From: Qipengyuania sp. JC766
GTDB taxonomy: Bacteria; Pseudomonadota; Alphaproteobacteria; Sphingomonadales; Sphingomonadaceae
Direction: 5' to 3'
Assembly: GCF_040717445.1 (NCBI RefSeq)
Contig: NZ_JBFEFL010000001.1
Span: forward strand, 1,364,001 to 1,428,000
Length of the DNA stretch: 64,000 nucleotides
The notes below the pieces were generated by a model, which saw only the letters and a program-made list of their open reading frames with translations, was not told the DNA's origin and did not search any database. This document shows positions 36,710 to 45,425 of the stretch, piece after piece. How positions within the stretch are numbered: position 1 is the first letter of the stretch; each line of letters starts with the position of its first letter. The position numbers and the translations under genes were made by a program.

Positions 36710-37924
36710 ATGGTTCGATCCCGCTCCCGCATTCGTCGCCTCGTCGCCCCGGTCCGCTCGCTTTTCGTAAGCGACGCTTCGGCGGGGGTACTTCTGATCC
36801 TCGTCGCGATTGCCGCGATGATCGCAGCCAATTCGCCGCTGTCCGACGAATATCGCGACCTTTTCTACGGGTACATGTTCCCGAAGGACGTGTTCAAGCT
36901 GAACACGCTGCACCTCTGGATCAATGACGGGCTGATGGCGATCTTCTTCTTCGTCGTCGGCTTGGAGATCAAGCGGGAGATCATCTGCGGCCAGCTCTCT
37001 TCCCCGGAACAGCGGCGCCTGCCGGTGCTGGCGGCGTCTGCCGGCATGATTGCACCGGCGCTGGTGTACCTGTTCTTCATCGGCGGCGACGCGGGTCTGA
37101 CCCGCGGATGGGCGATACCGGCTGCAACAGACATTGCCTTCGCGATGGGTGTAATCGGGCTGCTCGGCAGCCGTGTTCCGGCATCTTTGCGCCTCTTCCT
37201 GCTGACGATCGCCATCGTGGACGACATGGGCGCCGTCATCATCATTGCGGCGTTCTACGGAGAATACTTCAACCCGTTCTGGTTCCTGATGTCGGTCCTG
37301 CTCCTGGCCGTGATGGTCGGGATGAACCGGTTCGGGGTGAACCGGATCTGGCCCTTCGTCCTGGTGGCCTTCGCATTGTGGTTTGCCGTCCTGTTTTCCG
37401 GCGTACACGCGACGATTGCAGGTGTACTTGCCGCGCTGACCATTCCGATGCGTTCATCGAACGGCTCCAGTCTGCTGGAGCGCATGGAGCATTCGCTGGC
37501 GCCCTGGAGCGCGTATCTCGTCGTTCCCATATTCGGCTTCGCGAATGCGGGGGTCGATCTGTCGGATATGGGGCTGAACGAGATATTCGCTCCGCTGCCC
37601 CTGGCGATCGCGACCGGACTGTTTGTCGGAAAGCAGCTCGGCATATTCGGGATCGTCGTGGGGGCCGTCAAACTCGGGATTGCAAAGGCTCCCGACAATG
37701 CGAGCTGGCCTGAGATATGGGGCGTGGCCGTCCTGTGCGGGATCGGCTTCACCATGTCCCTCTTTATCGGGGAACTGGCCTTTGTGGGTAACCGAACCCT
37801 GATCGACGAAGCCAAGATCGGAATCCTCATGGGGTCGATCATCTCGGCGTTCCTGGGCTATTTCATCCTGCGCCTGACGACGCGGCACCCGGAGGAATCG
37901 GACCCGCAGTCGGAACCCGCCTAA
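36710..37924 (+). CDS. nhaA: Na+/H+ antiporter NhaA
   Basis: 404-residue inner-membrane antiporter that expels Na+ in exchange for 2 H+. The ion-site motif is AIVDDMGAVI (two neighbouring aspartates of helix V), with PAATDIAFAMGV in helix IV and SGVHATIAGV in helix VIII; GLEIKREIICGQLSS lies at the pH-sensing side. The ATG at 36710 has AGAGGGGG 8 bases upstream. Gene stands alone and ends 27 bases before the convergent porin gene. Confidence 0.96.
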   Translation: MVRSRSRIRRLVAPVRSLFVSDASAGVLLILVAIAAMIAANSPLSDEYRDLFYGYMFPKDVFKLNTLHLWINDGLMAIFFFVVGLEIKREIICGQLSSPEQRRLPVLAASAGMIAPALVYLFFIGGDAGLTRGWAIPAATDIAFAMGVIGLLGSRVPASLRLFLLTIAIVDDMGAVIIIAAFYGEYFNPFWFLMSVLLLAVMVGMNRFGVNRIWPFVLVAFALWFAVLFSGVHATIAGVLAALTIPMRSSNGSSLLERMEHSLAPWSAYLVVPIFGFANAGVDLSDMGLNEIFAPLPLAIATGLFVGKQLGIFGIVVGAVKLGIAKAPDNASWPEIWGVAVLCGIGFTMSLFIGELAFVGNRTLIDEAKIGILMGSIISAFLGYFILRLTTRHPEESDPQSEPA

Positions 37925-37951
37925 CCGGCGGGTCCCGAACGACGGCAATAT

Positions 37952-38704
37952 TCAGAAACTCATCGACAGGGTTGCGACCACCGTATCGTCGGTCAGGCCG
38001 TCGACCTCCGGTCCGTCCACGGCGACATAGGCCACGCTCGCTTCCAGCTTCCCGAAGAACGTGGCACTCGCCCCGATCGAATAATCGAAGCCCGTATCGT
38101 CCGTGGTCCCCGCAAGGATTGGCGGCGCGAGTACGCCATCTGTGTAACCGATATGCGCGTTCAGCGAGATCGGCGTATTGGGAACGCCTGTCGAAAAGTC
38201 GGTATAAACGTAGAGGTTGTCGCCACCGAGGGAATCCTGGTCCCAGGCATAGGCGATGCCAAGTTCGGCCTCCGCAGGGCCCAGCGAACCGCTGATCGAT
38301 GCGTAGGGCTCCCAGTAATTCACGTTCGCGTCGATATTCTCGGTCGGATACAGGTAGTACAATATGCCGACGTCGAGCCCGACGCCGTCCGCCACATCGC
38401 CGCTCCATCCGGCATAAAGGTCGAGCTCCATCTCCCCGAAAGACGGACCGCCTTCGATCGAGGACGCCCAGGTCCCGACGTAAATACCGCTCTCATGCGC
38501 GACATCGATCCCGCCCTGGATTGCAGGATCGCCATTGGACAGCGACACGCCGCGAAAGCGGTAGTCGCTGGTCAGCGCTACGTTGCCGGAGATTTCGATT
38601 TCACTGGGCGGATCGGTCACGTCCTGCGCCGCGGCCGGTAGGGCCGCGAACGCCGGAAGGGCGAAAAGGGAAGCGGCCAGAAGACCGCGTGTGGACGTTA
38701 GCAT
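37952..38704 (-). CDS. TorF family putative outer-membrane porin
   Basis: 250 residues with a signal peptide (LLAASLFALPAFAALPAAAQ). The body is a regular series of beta strands (ISGNVALTSDYRFRGVSLS, AIQGGIDVAHESGIYVGTWA, ELDLYAGWSGDV, FFGKLEASVAYVAVDG) and ends in Phe (TLSMSF). The N-terminal DYRFRG motif is typical of the family TIGR02001/TorF. Substrate unknown. GAGGTGAT precedes the ATG at 38704. Confidence 0.85.
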   Translation of the reverse strand: MLTSTRGLLAASLFALPAFAALPAAAQDVTDPPSEIEISGNVALTSDYRFRGVSLSNGDPAIQGGIDVAHESGIYVGTWASSIEGGPSFGEMELDLYAGWSGDVADGVGLDVGILYYLYPTENIDANVNYWEPYASISGSLGPAEAELGIAYAWDQDSLGGDNLYVYTDFSTGVPNTPISLNAHIGYTDGVLAPPILAGTTDDTGFDYSIGASATFFGKLEASVAYVAVDGPEVDGLTDDTVVATLSMSF

Positions 38705-38811
38705 AGCGTAATCACCTCGATTAGCAGTTGTGCTTTCGTCCCTCCTGCCGTCCATCGGTCGCAATTTTATAGGCGCGATCTCGTCTGGACTTGAAATCTT
38801 ATTGCAAACAA

Positions 38812-38826
38812 TTGTGCAATGCACAA
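38812..38826. repeat. Perfect inverted repeat TTGTGC-AAT-GCACAA
   Basis: Two 6-base arms around a 3-base centre, in the 253-bp region between the porin gene and the metallophosphoesterase gene; extra TTGC/GCAA half-sites flank it (38802-38826). The rest of this region has the -10-like TATAAA on the minus strand (38766-38771), about 62 bases upstream of the porin start. It is operator-like; no regulator is assigned. Confidence 0.45.
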
Positions 38827-38957
38827 GTAGCCGCCAATTCGAATTGCGGGACGTTGCGATAATGTCACGCAGGTCCTATCTGATTGCCGGTACATGCTCG
38901 GTCCCGGCACGCGGGTGACGAGCTTCCCGAACCCTTGCCAGTATAGTTTCACACCGC

Positions 38958-39782
38958 ATGTTTGAACCTCTGCGCAGACTTTTTCGCGCTTCTCCGCCGC
39001 TCGACCGACCGCGTATCCCGGCCGGCGAACGCACCTTCGTGATCGGCGACATTCACGGCCGCCTGGACCTTTTCCAGGCGCTGGCGTCCGAAATCGAGCG
39101 GGAGGACGAGCGGCGCGGACCTGCCCGAACGACGGTCATTCTCCTTGGGGACCTGATCGACCGCGGACCGGACAGCGCGGGCGTGATTGCGAAGGCCAGG
39201 CATTGGCAAGCCCAGCGCGATGTCCGGATCCTGATGGGCAATCATGAGGAAATGTTCCTCGATTCGTTCGAACGCGAATCCGTTCTTCGTCATTTCCTGA
39301 AACATGGCGGCCGGGAAACGCTCATCAGCTACGGCATCGACCAGAAACTGCTGACCGAGAGTACGGTCGAGGAACTGCGCGAGATCATCGACACCGTGGT
39401 GCCGCAGGACGACCGGGATTTCGTGGCAGGGTTCGAGAGCACGATCGAACAGGGCGATTACCTGTTCGTCCATGCCGGTATCGATCCCTCGCTTCCCATG
39501 GAGGCCCAGTCGGCAAGGGACATGCGCTGGATCCGCGAACCTTTCCTGACCCATGAGAAGCCCCATTCGCATGTGGTCGTTCACGGACATACGATCGTCC
39601 CGGAAATCGTCGAGAAGACCAACCGGATCGGCATCGATACAGGGGCCTACCGTTTCGGACGGCTGACGGCCTTGGTGCTCGAAGGCGAAGATCGCGCCTA
39701 TATTCAGGCGATCGAACCGGAAGGTGGCGGTACGATCACCTTCGACTACCTTGCGCATTCTGTGGGAGAAACTGCACGATGA
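38958..39782 (+). CDS. Metallophosphoesterase (PPP-type serine/threonine phosphatase-like)
   Basis: 274 residues. The dinuclear-metal motifs are in order: GDIHGRLDLF (Asp31, His33), GDLIDRGPDS and GNHEEMF, later FVHAGIDP and VVHGHT. Matches bacterial PPP-family phosphatases such as PrpA/ApaH-like proteins. Its stop overlaps the ugd start by 4 bases (ATGA), so a role in sugar-nucleotide or cell-envelope physiology is possible. Confidence 0.88.
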   Translation: MFEPLRRLFRASPPLDRPRIPAGERTFVIGDIHGRLDLFQALASEIEREDERRGPARTTVILLGDLIDRGPDSAGVIAKARHWQAQRDVRILMGNHEEMFLDSFERESVLRHFLKHGGRETLISYGIDQKLLTESTVEELREIIDTVVPQDDRDFVAGFESTIEQGDYLFVHAGIDPSLPMEAQSARDMRWIREPFLTHEKPHSHVVVHGHTIVPEIVEKTNRIGIDTGAYRFGRLTALVLEGEDRAYIQAIEPEGGGTITFDYLAHSVGETAR

Positions 39783-41089
39783 AAATCGCCATGGTTGGAT
39801 CCGGCTATGTCGGACTGGTTTCGGGCGCGTGCTTCGCCGATTTCGGGCACGAAGTGGTGTGCATCGACAAGGACTCCTCCAAGATCGAACGGCTCCACGA
39901 TGGCGTCATGCCGATCTACGAGCCTGGCCTCGCGGAACTGGTCGCGGCGAACGTCGATGCCGGACGCCTTTCCTTCACGACCGATCTGGCGGAGGGCATC
40001 GAGGGGGCAAGCGCCATTTTCATCGCGGTGGGGACTCCCAGCCGCCGGGGCGACGGGCATGCCGACCTGTCGTTCGTGCATGCCGTGGCGGAAGAAGTCG
40101 CGGCAAACCTTTCAAACGATGCCGTGATCGTGACCAAGTCGACCGTTCCTGTCGGAACCGGAGACGAGGTGGAGCGGATCATCGCGGACAGCGGGACAGC
40201 GCATCGCTTCACCGTGGTATCCAACCCAGAATTCCTCCGCGAAGGCGCTGCGATCGGCGATTTCAAACGACCGGACCGGATCGTGATCGGAACCGAGGAC
40301 GAGTTCGGCAAGGATATCATGCGCGAGGTCTATCGCCCGCTGTTCCTGAACGAGTCCCCGATCCTGTTTGTCAGCCGGCGCAGCGCCGAATTGATCAAGT
40401 ATGCGGCCAACGCGTTCCTCGCGACGAAGATCACCTTCATCAACGAAATGGCGGATCTGTGCGAGAAGGTCGGCGCCAACGTGCAGGACGTCTCGCGCGG
40501 GATCGGGATGGACAACAGGATCGGGTCCAAGTTCCTGCATGCCGGCCCGGGATATGGCGGCTCGTGCTTCCCGAAGGACACGCTCGCCCTGCTTAAGACT
40601 GCCGAGGATTACGAGAGCCCCACCCGCATCGTCGAAGCGGTCGTCAAGGTGAACGACAGCCGCAAGCGTGCGATGGGCCGCAAGGTCCTCGAAGCGCTGG
40701 GCGGACATGATGCCGCGCGCGGAAAGAAGGTCGCCCTGCTGGGTCTGACCTTCAAGCCCAACACAGACGACATGCGCGACAGTCCGGCCATCGCCGTGGC
40801 ACAGACCCTGATCGATGCCGGCGTATCCGTATCGGCCTACGATCCGGAAGGGATGGAACTCGCCGCACCGCTCATGCCCGAGGTCGAGATGTGCGAGAAC
40901 ACCTACGCTGCGATCGAAGGTGCGGACGCCATCGCGATCGTCACCGAATGGGACGTGTTCCGCGCGCTCGACCTGCCGCGCGTCAAGAAGCTGGCCAAGG
41001 CTCCGGTCCTGATCGACCTGCGCAACATCTACCAGCCGGACGATATCCGCGCCGCCGGGTTCCAGTACACAAGCATCGGCCGCAGCTGA
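39779..41089 (+). CDS. ugd: UDP-glucose 6-dehydrogenase
   Basis: 436 residues; oxidises UDP-glucose to UDP-glucuronate with two NAD+. Rossmann motif GSGYVGLVSGACFADFGH at the start, catalytic Cys263 in GYGGSCFPKD, and the substrate loop SNPEFLREGAAIGDF. The third domain closes with ALDLPRVKKL and DLRNIYQP. Product feeds surface polysaccharide or lipid. It is coupled to the metallophosphoesterase gene. Its 3' end lies nine bases from the convergent rnpB. Confidence 0.96.
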   Translation: MKIAMVGSGYVGLVSGACFADFGHEVVCIDKDSSKIERLHDGVMPIYEPGLAELVAANVDAGRLSFTTDLAEGIEGASAIFIAVGTPSRRGDGHADLSFVHAVAEEVAANLSNDAVIVTKSTVPVGTGDEVERIIADSGTAHRFTVVSNPEFLREGAAIGDFKRPDRIVIGTEDEFGKDIMREVYRPLFLNESPILFVSRRSAELIKYAANAFLATKITFINEMADLCEKVGANVQDVSRGIGMDNRIGSKFLHAGPGYGGSCFPKDTLALLKTAEDYESPTRIVEAVVKVNDSRKRAMGRKVLEALGGHDAARGKKVALLGLTFKPNTDDMRDSPAIAVAQTLIDAGVSVSAYDPEGMELAAPLMPEVEMCENTYAAIEGADAIAIVTEWDVFRALDLPRVKKLAKAPVLIDLRNIYQPDDIRAAGFQYTSIGRS

Positions 41090-41098
41090 CAAGCGGTC

Positions 41099-41488
41099 GC
41101 CAGGGGGCCTGTAAGCCGGGTTCTGTCCCGGACGCGGTATCGTTTCCGACCTGCCGTCCGGTGGCAGCCATTCATCTGGGCGGTCCGTTGCCGGACCGCT
41201 CGAGCAGCCAACCCGGACTTCCCGGGGCGAAGCGCCCCTGCCCTTGCGAGCGCGAAGTCCCTATTTGGCCTTGCTCCGGGTGGGGTTTGCCGTGCGGGCG
41301 ACGTTGCCGCCACCCCGGTGCGCTCTTGCCGCACCCTTTCACCCTTGCCTGAGAGGCCGAAGCCCCCATCGGCGGTCTGCTCTCTGTGGCACTGTCCCTG
41401 GCGTTTCCACCGGCGGGCGTTACCCGCCACCCTTTCTTCGTGGAGCCCGGACTTTCCTCGGTTTCCCGCGGCTGCCCGGCCCCCTGGC
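41099..41488 (-). ncRNA. rnpB: RNase P RNA
   Basis: About 390 nt class A RNase P RNA, the catalytic RNA that trims tRNA 5' ends. On the minus strand it holds GAGGAAAGTCCGGGCTCC (41443-41460), a universal core motif, and ACAGAACCCGGCTTA near the 3' end. The ends are set by the P1 helix: 41478-41488 pairs perfectly over 11 bp with 41099-41109. The 5' end sits 5 bases after the amidase stop. Confidence 0.95.
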
Positions 41489-41493
41489 CCGCG

Positions 41494-42240
41494 CTATCTA
41501 GCGCGTCCCTGGTCGCGATCCAAGAGCAACTGGAAAAGGATCGCCCGGACCTGCCCGTCGATTTCGCCATCGATCTTTTCGGGCCGCCAGCGACGCTGGA
41601 AGGCCTCGACCACCTTGTGCCCGTCACTCACGTCGTAACCGAACCGCTCAAGCGCGAGATAGAAGCTGGCATCGTTGTCGAACGGGTCGCCATGTTCGAG
41701 CTTCTTCGGTCGCGGCAGGCACAGGCCGTATTCGGCGAGGCGATCCCAAGGGAAGAGCTCGCCTGGATCGATCTTGCGAGCCGGCGCGACGTCGGAGTGG
41801 CCGACGACATTCGCGCGGGGGATGTCATAATCCTTGACCATGCGGGCGACGAGCGGGACGAGAGCCTCGAACTGCGCGTCGGGAAAGCCCTGATAACCGT
41901 ATTTATGGCCTGGATGGTCGAGCTCGATGCCGATGCTGGCCGAATTCACGTCCCTGTGACCGCGCCAGTAGGAAACGCCGGCATGCCACGCCCGCTTTTC
42001 CTCGGGGACGAGCTGGACCACTTCCCCGCCCTTCCCGATCACGTAGTGGGCCGAGACGCCGGCCTCCGGATCGCAAAGGCGCTCTATCGCGAAGCCCTTG
42101 TCTTCCATTTCGGTGTAGTGGATCACCACCATCGAAATCGGCAACTTGCGCTCGTTCCAGTTGGGAGAGCGCGTCTCCCGATCGACGAGCTCGTCGCGGC
42201 TGGCGGACAGGTCCTCGCCCGACTTGCCGAAATCGCTCAT
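41494..42240 (-). CDS. N-acetylmuramoyl-L-alanine amidase (Amidase_2, AmpD-like)
   Basis: 248 residues, amidase family 2 with the zinc fold. Ligand His41 is in VVIHYTEM, a later His and Asp in VVGHSDVAPARKIDPG, with GVSAHYVIGKGG, AWHAGVSYWRG and SIGIELDH between. A C-terminal region from about residue 185 (FYLALERFGYDV ... VEAFQRRWRPEKIDGEID) fits the peptidoglycan-binding-type domain found in AmpD-like enzymes. It may recycle cell-wall fragments. No signal peptide is seen. ATG overlaps the chpT stop by 4 bases. Confidence 0.9.
   Translation of the reverse strand: MSDFGKSGEDLSASRDELVDRETRSPNWNERKLPISMVVIHYTEMEDKGFAIERLCDPEAGVSAHYVIGKGGEVVQLVPEEKRAWHAGVSYWRGHRDVNSASIGIELDHPGHKYGYQGFPDAQFEALVPLVARMVKDYDIPRANVVGHSDVAPARKIDPGELFPWDRLAEYGLCLPRPKKLEHGDPFDNDASFYLALERFGYDVSDGHKVVEAFQRRWRPEKIDGEIDGQVRAILFQLLLDRDQGRAR
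41495..41523 (-). promoter_or_regulatory. Candidate sigma-70 promoter of rnpB
   Basis: Minus strand: TTGGAT (41518-41523), 17-base spacer, TAGATA (41495-41500). A start 7 bases further on would fall at about 41488, the first base of the P1 helix. The promoter lies in the last codons and stop of the amidase gene. Confidence 0.55.
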
Positions 42241-42896
42241 GCGACGGGACCTTCGGGTTGCGGCAGGACGGCTCCGAGGACCAGCGTTTCGTCGGTCCGG
42301 TGGTGCTGCAGGCCACCGCCCGCGCGTTCGGCGAGCAGGGCCAGCATATGCGCCGGCGCCGTTCGCCCGCTCAATTCCTCCTCGGGAAGGTCGCCTTCCA
42401 GCGCCGTCCCGATCTTCTCGTCGAAGGCGATCCGCGTTCCTGCGGCGCGCACGACGATCTCCGTCGCTCCGTCGCGCGTCTCCGCGCCGATATCGAGCGT
42501 TCCACCGCGAACCAGCGCATCGATCGCCATATGGGCGAAATTCAGCATGACCTTGACCGCATCCTTGGGCAGGCGGTCGTCGGCAAGCGCCCAGTTGACC
42601 CTGATCCGTTTCGCATCTCCGGCCAACGCTTCGATCGCCGCCTGGGCCTCTTCCACCGGGACCAGTGCCCCGAAACCGCCTGCTGCGCCGAAAGCGAGCC
42701 GGAAGAACTTCAGCTTGTCGGCACTTGCCTTCGCACTCTGTTCCAGCAGCTCGAAGCAGCGGGCCCGCATATCGGGGTCCTTCTCGTCCGCCAGCAGTTC
42801 GAGACCGTTGCTGAGCGCCCCGACCGGAGACAGCAGGTCATGGCACAGACGCGAGCAAAGCTGGCTGGCAAGGTCTAGAGCTTTGGCGTCGGTCAT
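42237..42896 (-). CDS. chpT: Histidine phosphotransferase ChpT
   Basis: 219 residues; in Caulobacter and relatives ChpT passes phosphate from CckA to CtrA and CpdR. The phospho-accepting His19 is in SRLCHDLLSPVGALSNGLEL, the histidine-box helix of a dimeric, HisKA-like fold. The C-terminal part (about 95-215) is the degenerate ATPase-like domain of the family, without ATP motifs. It shares an operon with the amidase and a JAMM peptidase; cckA and ctrA are not in the window. Confidence 0.88.
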   Translation of the reverse strand: MTDAKALDLASQLCSRLCHDLLSPVGALSNGLELLADEKDPDMRARCFELLEQSAKASADKLKFFRLAFGAAGGFGALVPVEEAQAAIEALAGDAKRIRVNWALADDRLPKDAVKVMLNFAHMAIDALVRGGTLDIGAETRDGATEIVVRAAGTRIAFDEKIGTALEGDLPEEELSGRTAPAHMLALLAERAGGGLQHHRTDETLVLGAVLPQPEGPVA

Positions 42897-42958
42897 GAAT
42901 TTCCCTGGTTCTCGGTATCGAAATATGCGGATCCGGTCTGGCGACCCGCCCCTGCTGC

Positions 42959-43366
42959 CTAGCGTTTCGAGACGACGTATGGAAGCGGGGTGAACCCATC
43001 CTCCCCATCGAGGAAAAGCCGGACATGTTCACCTGCGATGATCGCCCATATCGAGTTGTCGCCAGCGGACATTGCCTGGTCGGTCTGCGAAGGAACCGCA
43101 CGGCCTTCGGGGTGGGAGTGATAGTATCCGGCAACCGGCAAGCCGCCGCCGCGCGCGTCCCGGTGCGCGTCGATAAGTGCCTGCGGATCGATCTCGAAAT
43201 GGGAACGTGGGGTCGGATGCACGTTACGCGCCGGTTGGATCGCCTCGATCGCCGATCGGTCGCCGCGAAGGATGCCGCAACATTCGGCCGGATACGCACG
43301 TTCCGCCTCCTCGACCAGTCGGGTCAGAAGGTCACTTGTCAGGCGGACCGGCCTGTCTCTAGGCAT
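42959..43366 (-). CDS. M67 family JAMM metallopeptidase
   Basis: 135 residues, Mov34/MPN/PAD-1 fold. The JAMM zinc motif is complete: Glu28 (PAECCG), His83 and His85 in YYHSHPEG and Asp96 in PSQTDQ. Bacterial proteins of this size act as proteases on sulfur-carrier or ubiquitin-like proteins or are of unknown role. The start at 43366 lies 5 bases from the start of the divergent rluD gene. Confidence 0.88.
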   Translation of the reverse strand: MPRDRPVRLTSDLLTRLVEEAERAYPAECCGILRGDRSAIEAIQPARNVHPTPRSHFEIDPQALIDAHRDARGGGLPVAGYYHSHPEGRAVPSQTDQAMSAGDNSIWAIIAGEHVRLFLDGEDGFTPLPYVVSKR

Positions 43367-43371
43367 CGAAG

Positions 43372-44316
43372 ATGGACCGCGAACGCGTCATGGAAGGTAC
43401 AATCGGCACTGCGGGGCGGCTCGACAAGGCCCTGGCCGACGCGACCGGCCTTTCGAGGGAGCGGATCAAGGGACTGATCGCGGGCGGCCGCGTTGTGATC
43501 GATGGAGAGATCGGCCGGTCCGCATCGGCGAAGACGGAACTCGGCTCGTCGTTTTCCGTCCACTTGCCGCCCACCGCCGATCCACAGGCCCGTCCACAGG
43601 ACCTCGCGCTCGATATCGTCTACGAGGACGCGCACCTTCTGGTCGTGAACAAGGCCGCCGGCATGGTCGTGCATCCCGCGGCTGGCAATCCTGACGGCAC
43701 TCTCGTCAACGCGCTGCTGCACCACTGCGCCGGACGCCTCTCAGGCATCAATGGCGTGGCCCGCCCGGGGATCGTCCATCGCATCGACAAGGATACTTCG
43801 GGCCTGCTGGTAGTCGCGAAGACCGACGCCGCGCACGAAGGGCTCGCCGCGCAGTTCGCAAGGCATTCGATTGAGCGGAAATATATCGCCGTCTGCGTCG
43901 GACATCCCGTTCCGTCCGCCGGCACGATCGAGGGACTGCTCGGGCGTTCCGACGCCAACAGAAAGAAAATGGCGGTGCTCCCCAAGGATTCCTCGCGTGG
44001 CAAGCATGCCGTCACGCACTACAACACCATCGACCGGCTTGACGGCGCTTCGGTGCTCGAATGCCGGCTGGAAACCGGGCGCACCCACCAGGTGCGCGTT
44101 CACTGTGCATCAATAGGTCATCCGCTATTGGGAGATCCTGTCTATGGACGCTCACCTGCGCGGCTTCGACCGCTCCTCGCACAGCTCGATTTCAGGCGTC
44201 AGGCCCTGCATGCGGCAAGCCTCGGCTTCGTCCATCCGGCAAGCGGCGAAACGGTCCGTTTCGAGGCCGAAGTGCCGTACGATATGGCGGAACTTATCGA
44301 CCAAGCCGCTCGTTGA
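43372..44316 (+). CDS. rluD: 23S rRNA pseudouridine synthase RluD-type
   Basis: 314 residues. An S4 domain occupies about 14-62 (GRLDKALADATGLSRERIKG ... GGRVVIDG). The catalytic Asp139 is in HRIDKDTSGLLV. ERKYIAVCVGHP, GRTHQVRVHCASIGHPLLGDP and the C-terminal ETVRFEAEVPYDM fit the RluD group, which modifies helix 69 of 23S rRNA. An alternative ATG at 43390 would shorten the protein by six residues. Confidence 0.9.
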   Translation: MDRERVMEGTIGTAGRLDKALADATGLSRERIKGLIAGGRVVIDGEIGRSASAKTELGSSFSVHLPPTADPQARPQDLALDIVYEDAHLLVVNKAAGMVVHPAAGNPDGTLVNALLHHCAGRLSGINGVARPGIVHRIDKDTSGLLVVAKTDAAHEGLAAQFARHSIERKYIAVCVGHPVPSAGTIEGLLGRSDANRKKMAVLPKDSSRGKHAVTHYNTIDRLDGASVLECRLETGRTHQVRVHCASIGHPLLGDPVYGRSPARLRPLLAQLDFRRQALHAASLGFVHPASGETVRFEAEVPYDMAELIDQAAR

Positions 44317-44332
44317 AATCGATGAAACGCAC

Positions 44333-44361
44333 TGCACAAAAAGCAGGTCTGCGCCTATATG
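44333..44361 (+). promoter_or_regulatory. Possible sigma-70 promoter of rpoH
   Basis: TGCACA (44333-44338), 17-base spacer, TATATG (44356-44361), in the 123-bp gap between rluD and rpoH. Four of six bases match at both boxes. No RpoH-type or EcfG-type motif was seen in this gap. Confidence 0.3.
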
Positions 44362-44439
44362 TAACCGTGTGGCCGATACCGCTGGATGCCCGTTCGGGGT
44401 CCGGCAACAGCGGTCGACGCAAGAAAGGTTAGGGACAAC

Positions 44440-45345
44440 GTGAGCAACAGCAAAGCACTGGCCGTACCGGCCCTCGGCGGGGAGCAGAGCCTCAATCGCT
44501 ATCTGTCCGAGATCAAGAAGTTTCCCGTACTGACGCAGGAGCAGGAATATATGCTCGCGAAGCGGTACGAAGAGCACGAGGATCCCGAAGCTGCGGCGCA
44601 GCTCGTTACCTCACACCTGCGCCTCGTGGCGAAACTTGCCATGGGCTATCGCGGTTACGGACTGCCCGTGAGCGACCTCATTTCCGAAGGCAATGTCGGC
44701 CTGATGCAGGGCGTGAAGAAATTCGAACCCGATCGCGGTTTCCGTCTCGCGACCTATGCGATGTGGTGGATTAAGGCGAGCATCCAGGAATACATCCTGC
44801 GCAGCTGGTCGCTCGTGAAGATGGGCACTACCGCCGCGCAGAAGAAGCTGTTCTTCAACCTTCGCCGGATGAAGAAGCAACTGGAGGCCTACGAGGACAG
44901 CGACCTCCATCCGGACGACGTGACCAAGATCGCCACCGATCTCGGCGTGCCGGAGCAGGAAGTCGTCAACATGAACCGGCGCATGATGATGGGCGGCGAC
45001 GGATCGCTGAACGTCAGCATGCGAAACGGGGAAGAAGGCTCGGGCGAATGGCTCGACTGGCTGACCGACGATCGCCCCTTGCAGGACGAGACGGTTGCCG
45101 ACGCGCAGGAGGCCGAAGTCCGGCACGAAATGCTGGCGGAAGCTATCGGCACGCTGAACGATCGTGAGAAGCACATTTTCACGGAACGGCGACTGACGGA
45201 GAACCCGCAGACGCTCGAAGAACTGAGCCAGGTCTACGATGTCAGCCGCGAGCGCATTCGTCAGATCGAAGTCCGCGCTTTCGAAAAGGTCCAGAAAGCG
45301 ATGAAGACCATCGTTGGCGAACGCCTGACGCCGGTCGCAGCCTGA
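44440..45345 (+). CDS. rpoH: Heat-shock RNA polymerase sigma factor RpoH
   Basis: 301-residue sigma-32. The RpoH box Q-K-K-L-F-F-N-L-R sits at AQKKLFFNLRR, which sets RpoH apart from other sigma factors. Region 2 contains DLISEGNVGLMQGVKKFEP and FRLATYAMWWIKASIQEYI; region 4.2 is TLEELSQVYDVSRERIRQIE. The start is GTG at 44440 with AGGGA just upstream; an ATG at 44386 would add 18 residues unlike the family. clpB and probably clpP promoters in this window are likely targets. Confidence 0.96.
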   Translation: MSNSKALAVPALGGEQSLNRYLSEIKKFPVLTQEQEYMLAKRYEEHEDPEAAAQLVTSHLRLVAKLAMGYRGYGLPVSDLISEGNVGLMQGVKKFEPDRGFRLATYAMWWIKASIQEYILRSWSLVKMGTTAAQKKLFFNLRRMKKQLEAYEDSDLHPDDVTKIATDLGVPEQEVVNMNRRMMMGGDGSLNVSMRNGEEGSGEWLDWLTDDRPLQDETVADAQEAEVRHEMLAEAIGTLNDREKHIFTERRLTENPQTLEELSQVYDVSRERIRQIEVRAFEKVQKAMKTIVGERLTPVAA

Positions 45346-45363
45346 TCATCCCCCAATCAATCG

Positions 45364-45397
45364 AGCCCCTTCCGCGCCATGCGGGAGGGGCTTTTCT
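45364..45397 (+). terminator. Terminator of rpoH
   Basis: 12-bp stem 45364-45375 with 45381-45392, one G-U wobble, loop GCCAT, then TTTTCTT. Confidence 0.85.
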
Positions 45398-45425
45398 TAT
45401 GGAGGAAAGCATCTAGACTGCGTCC

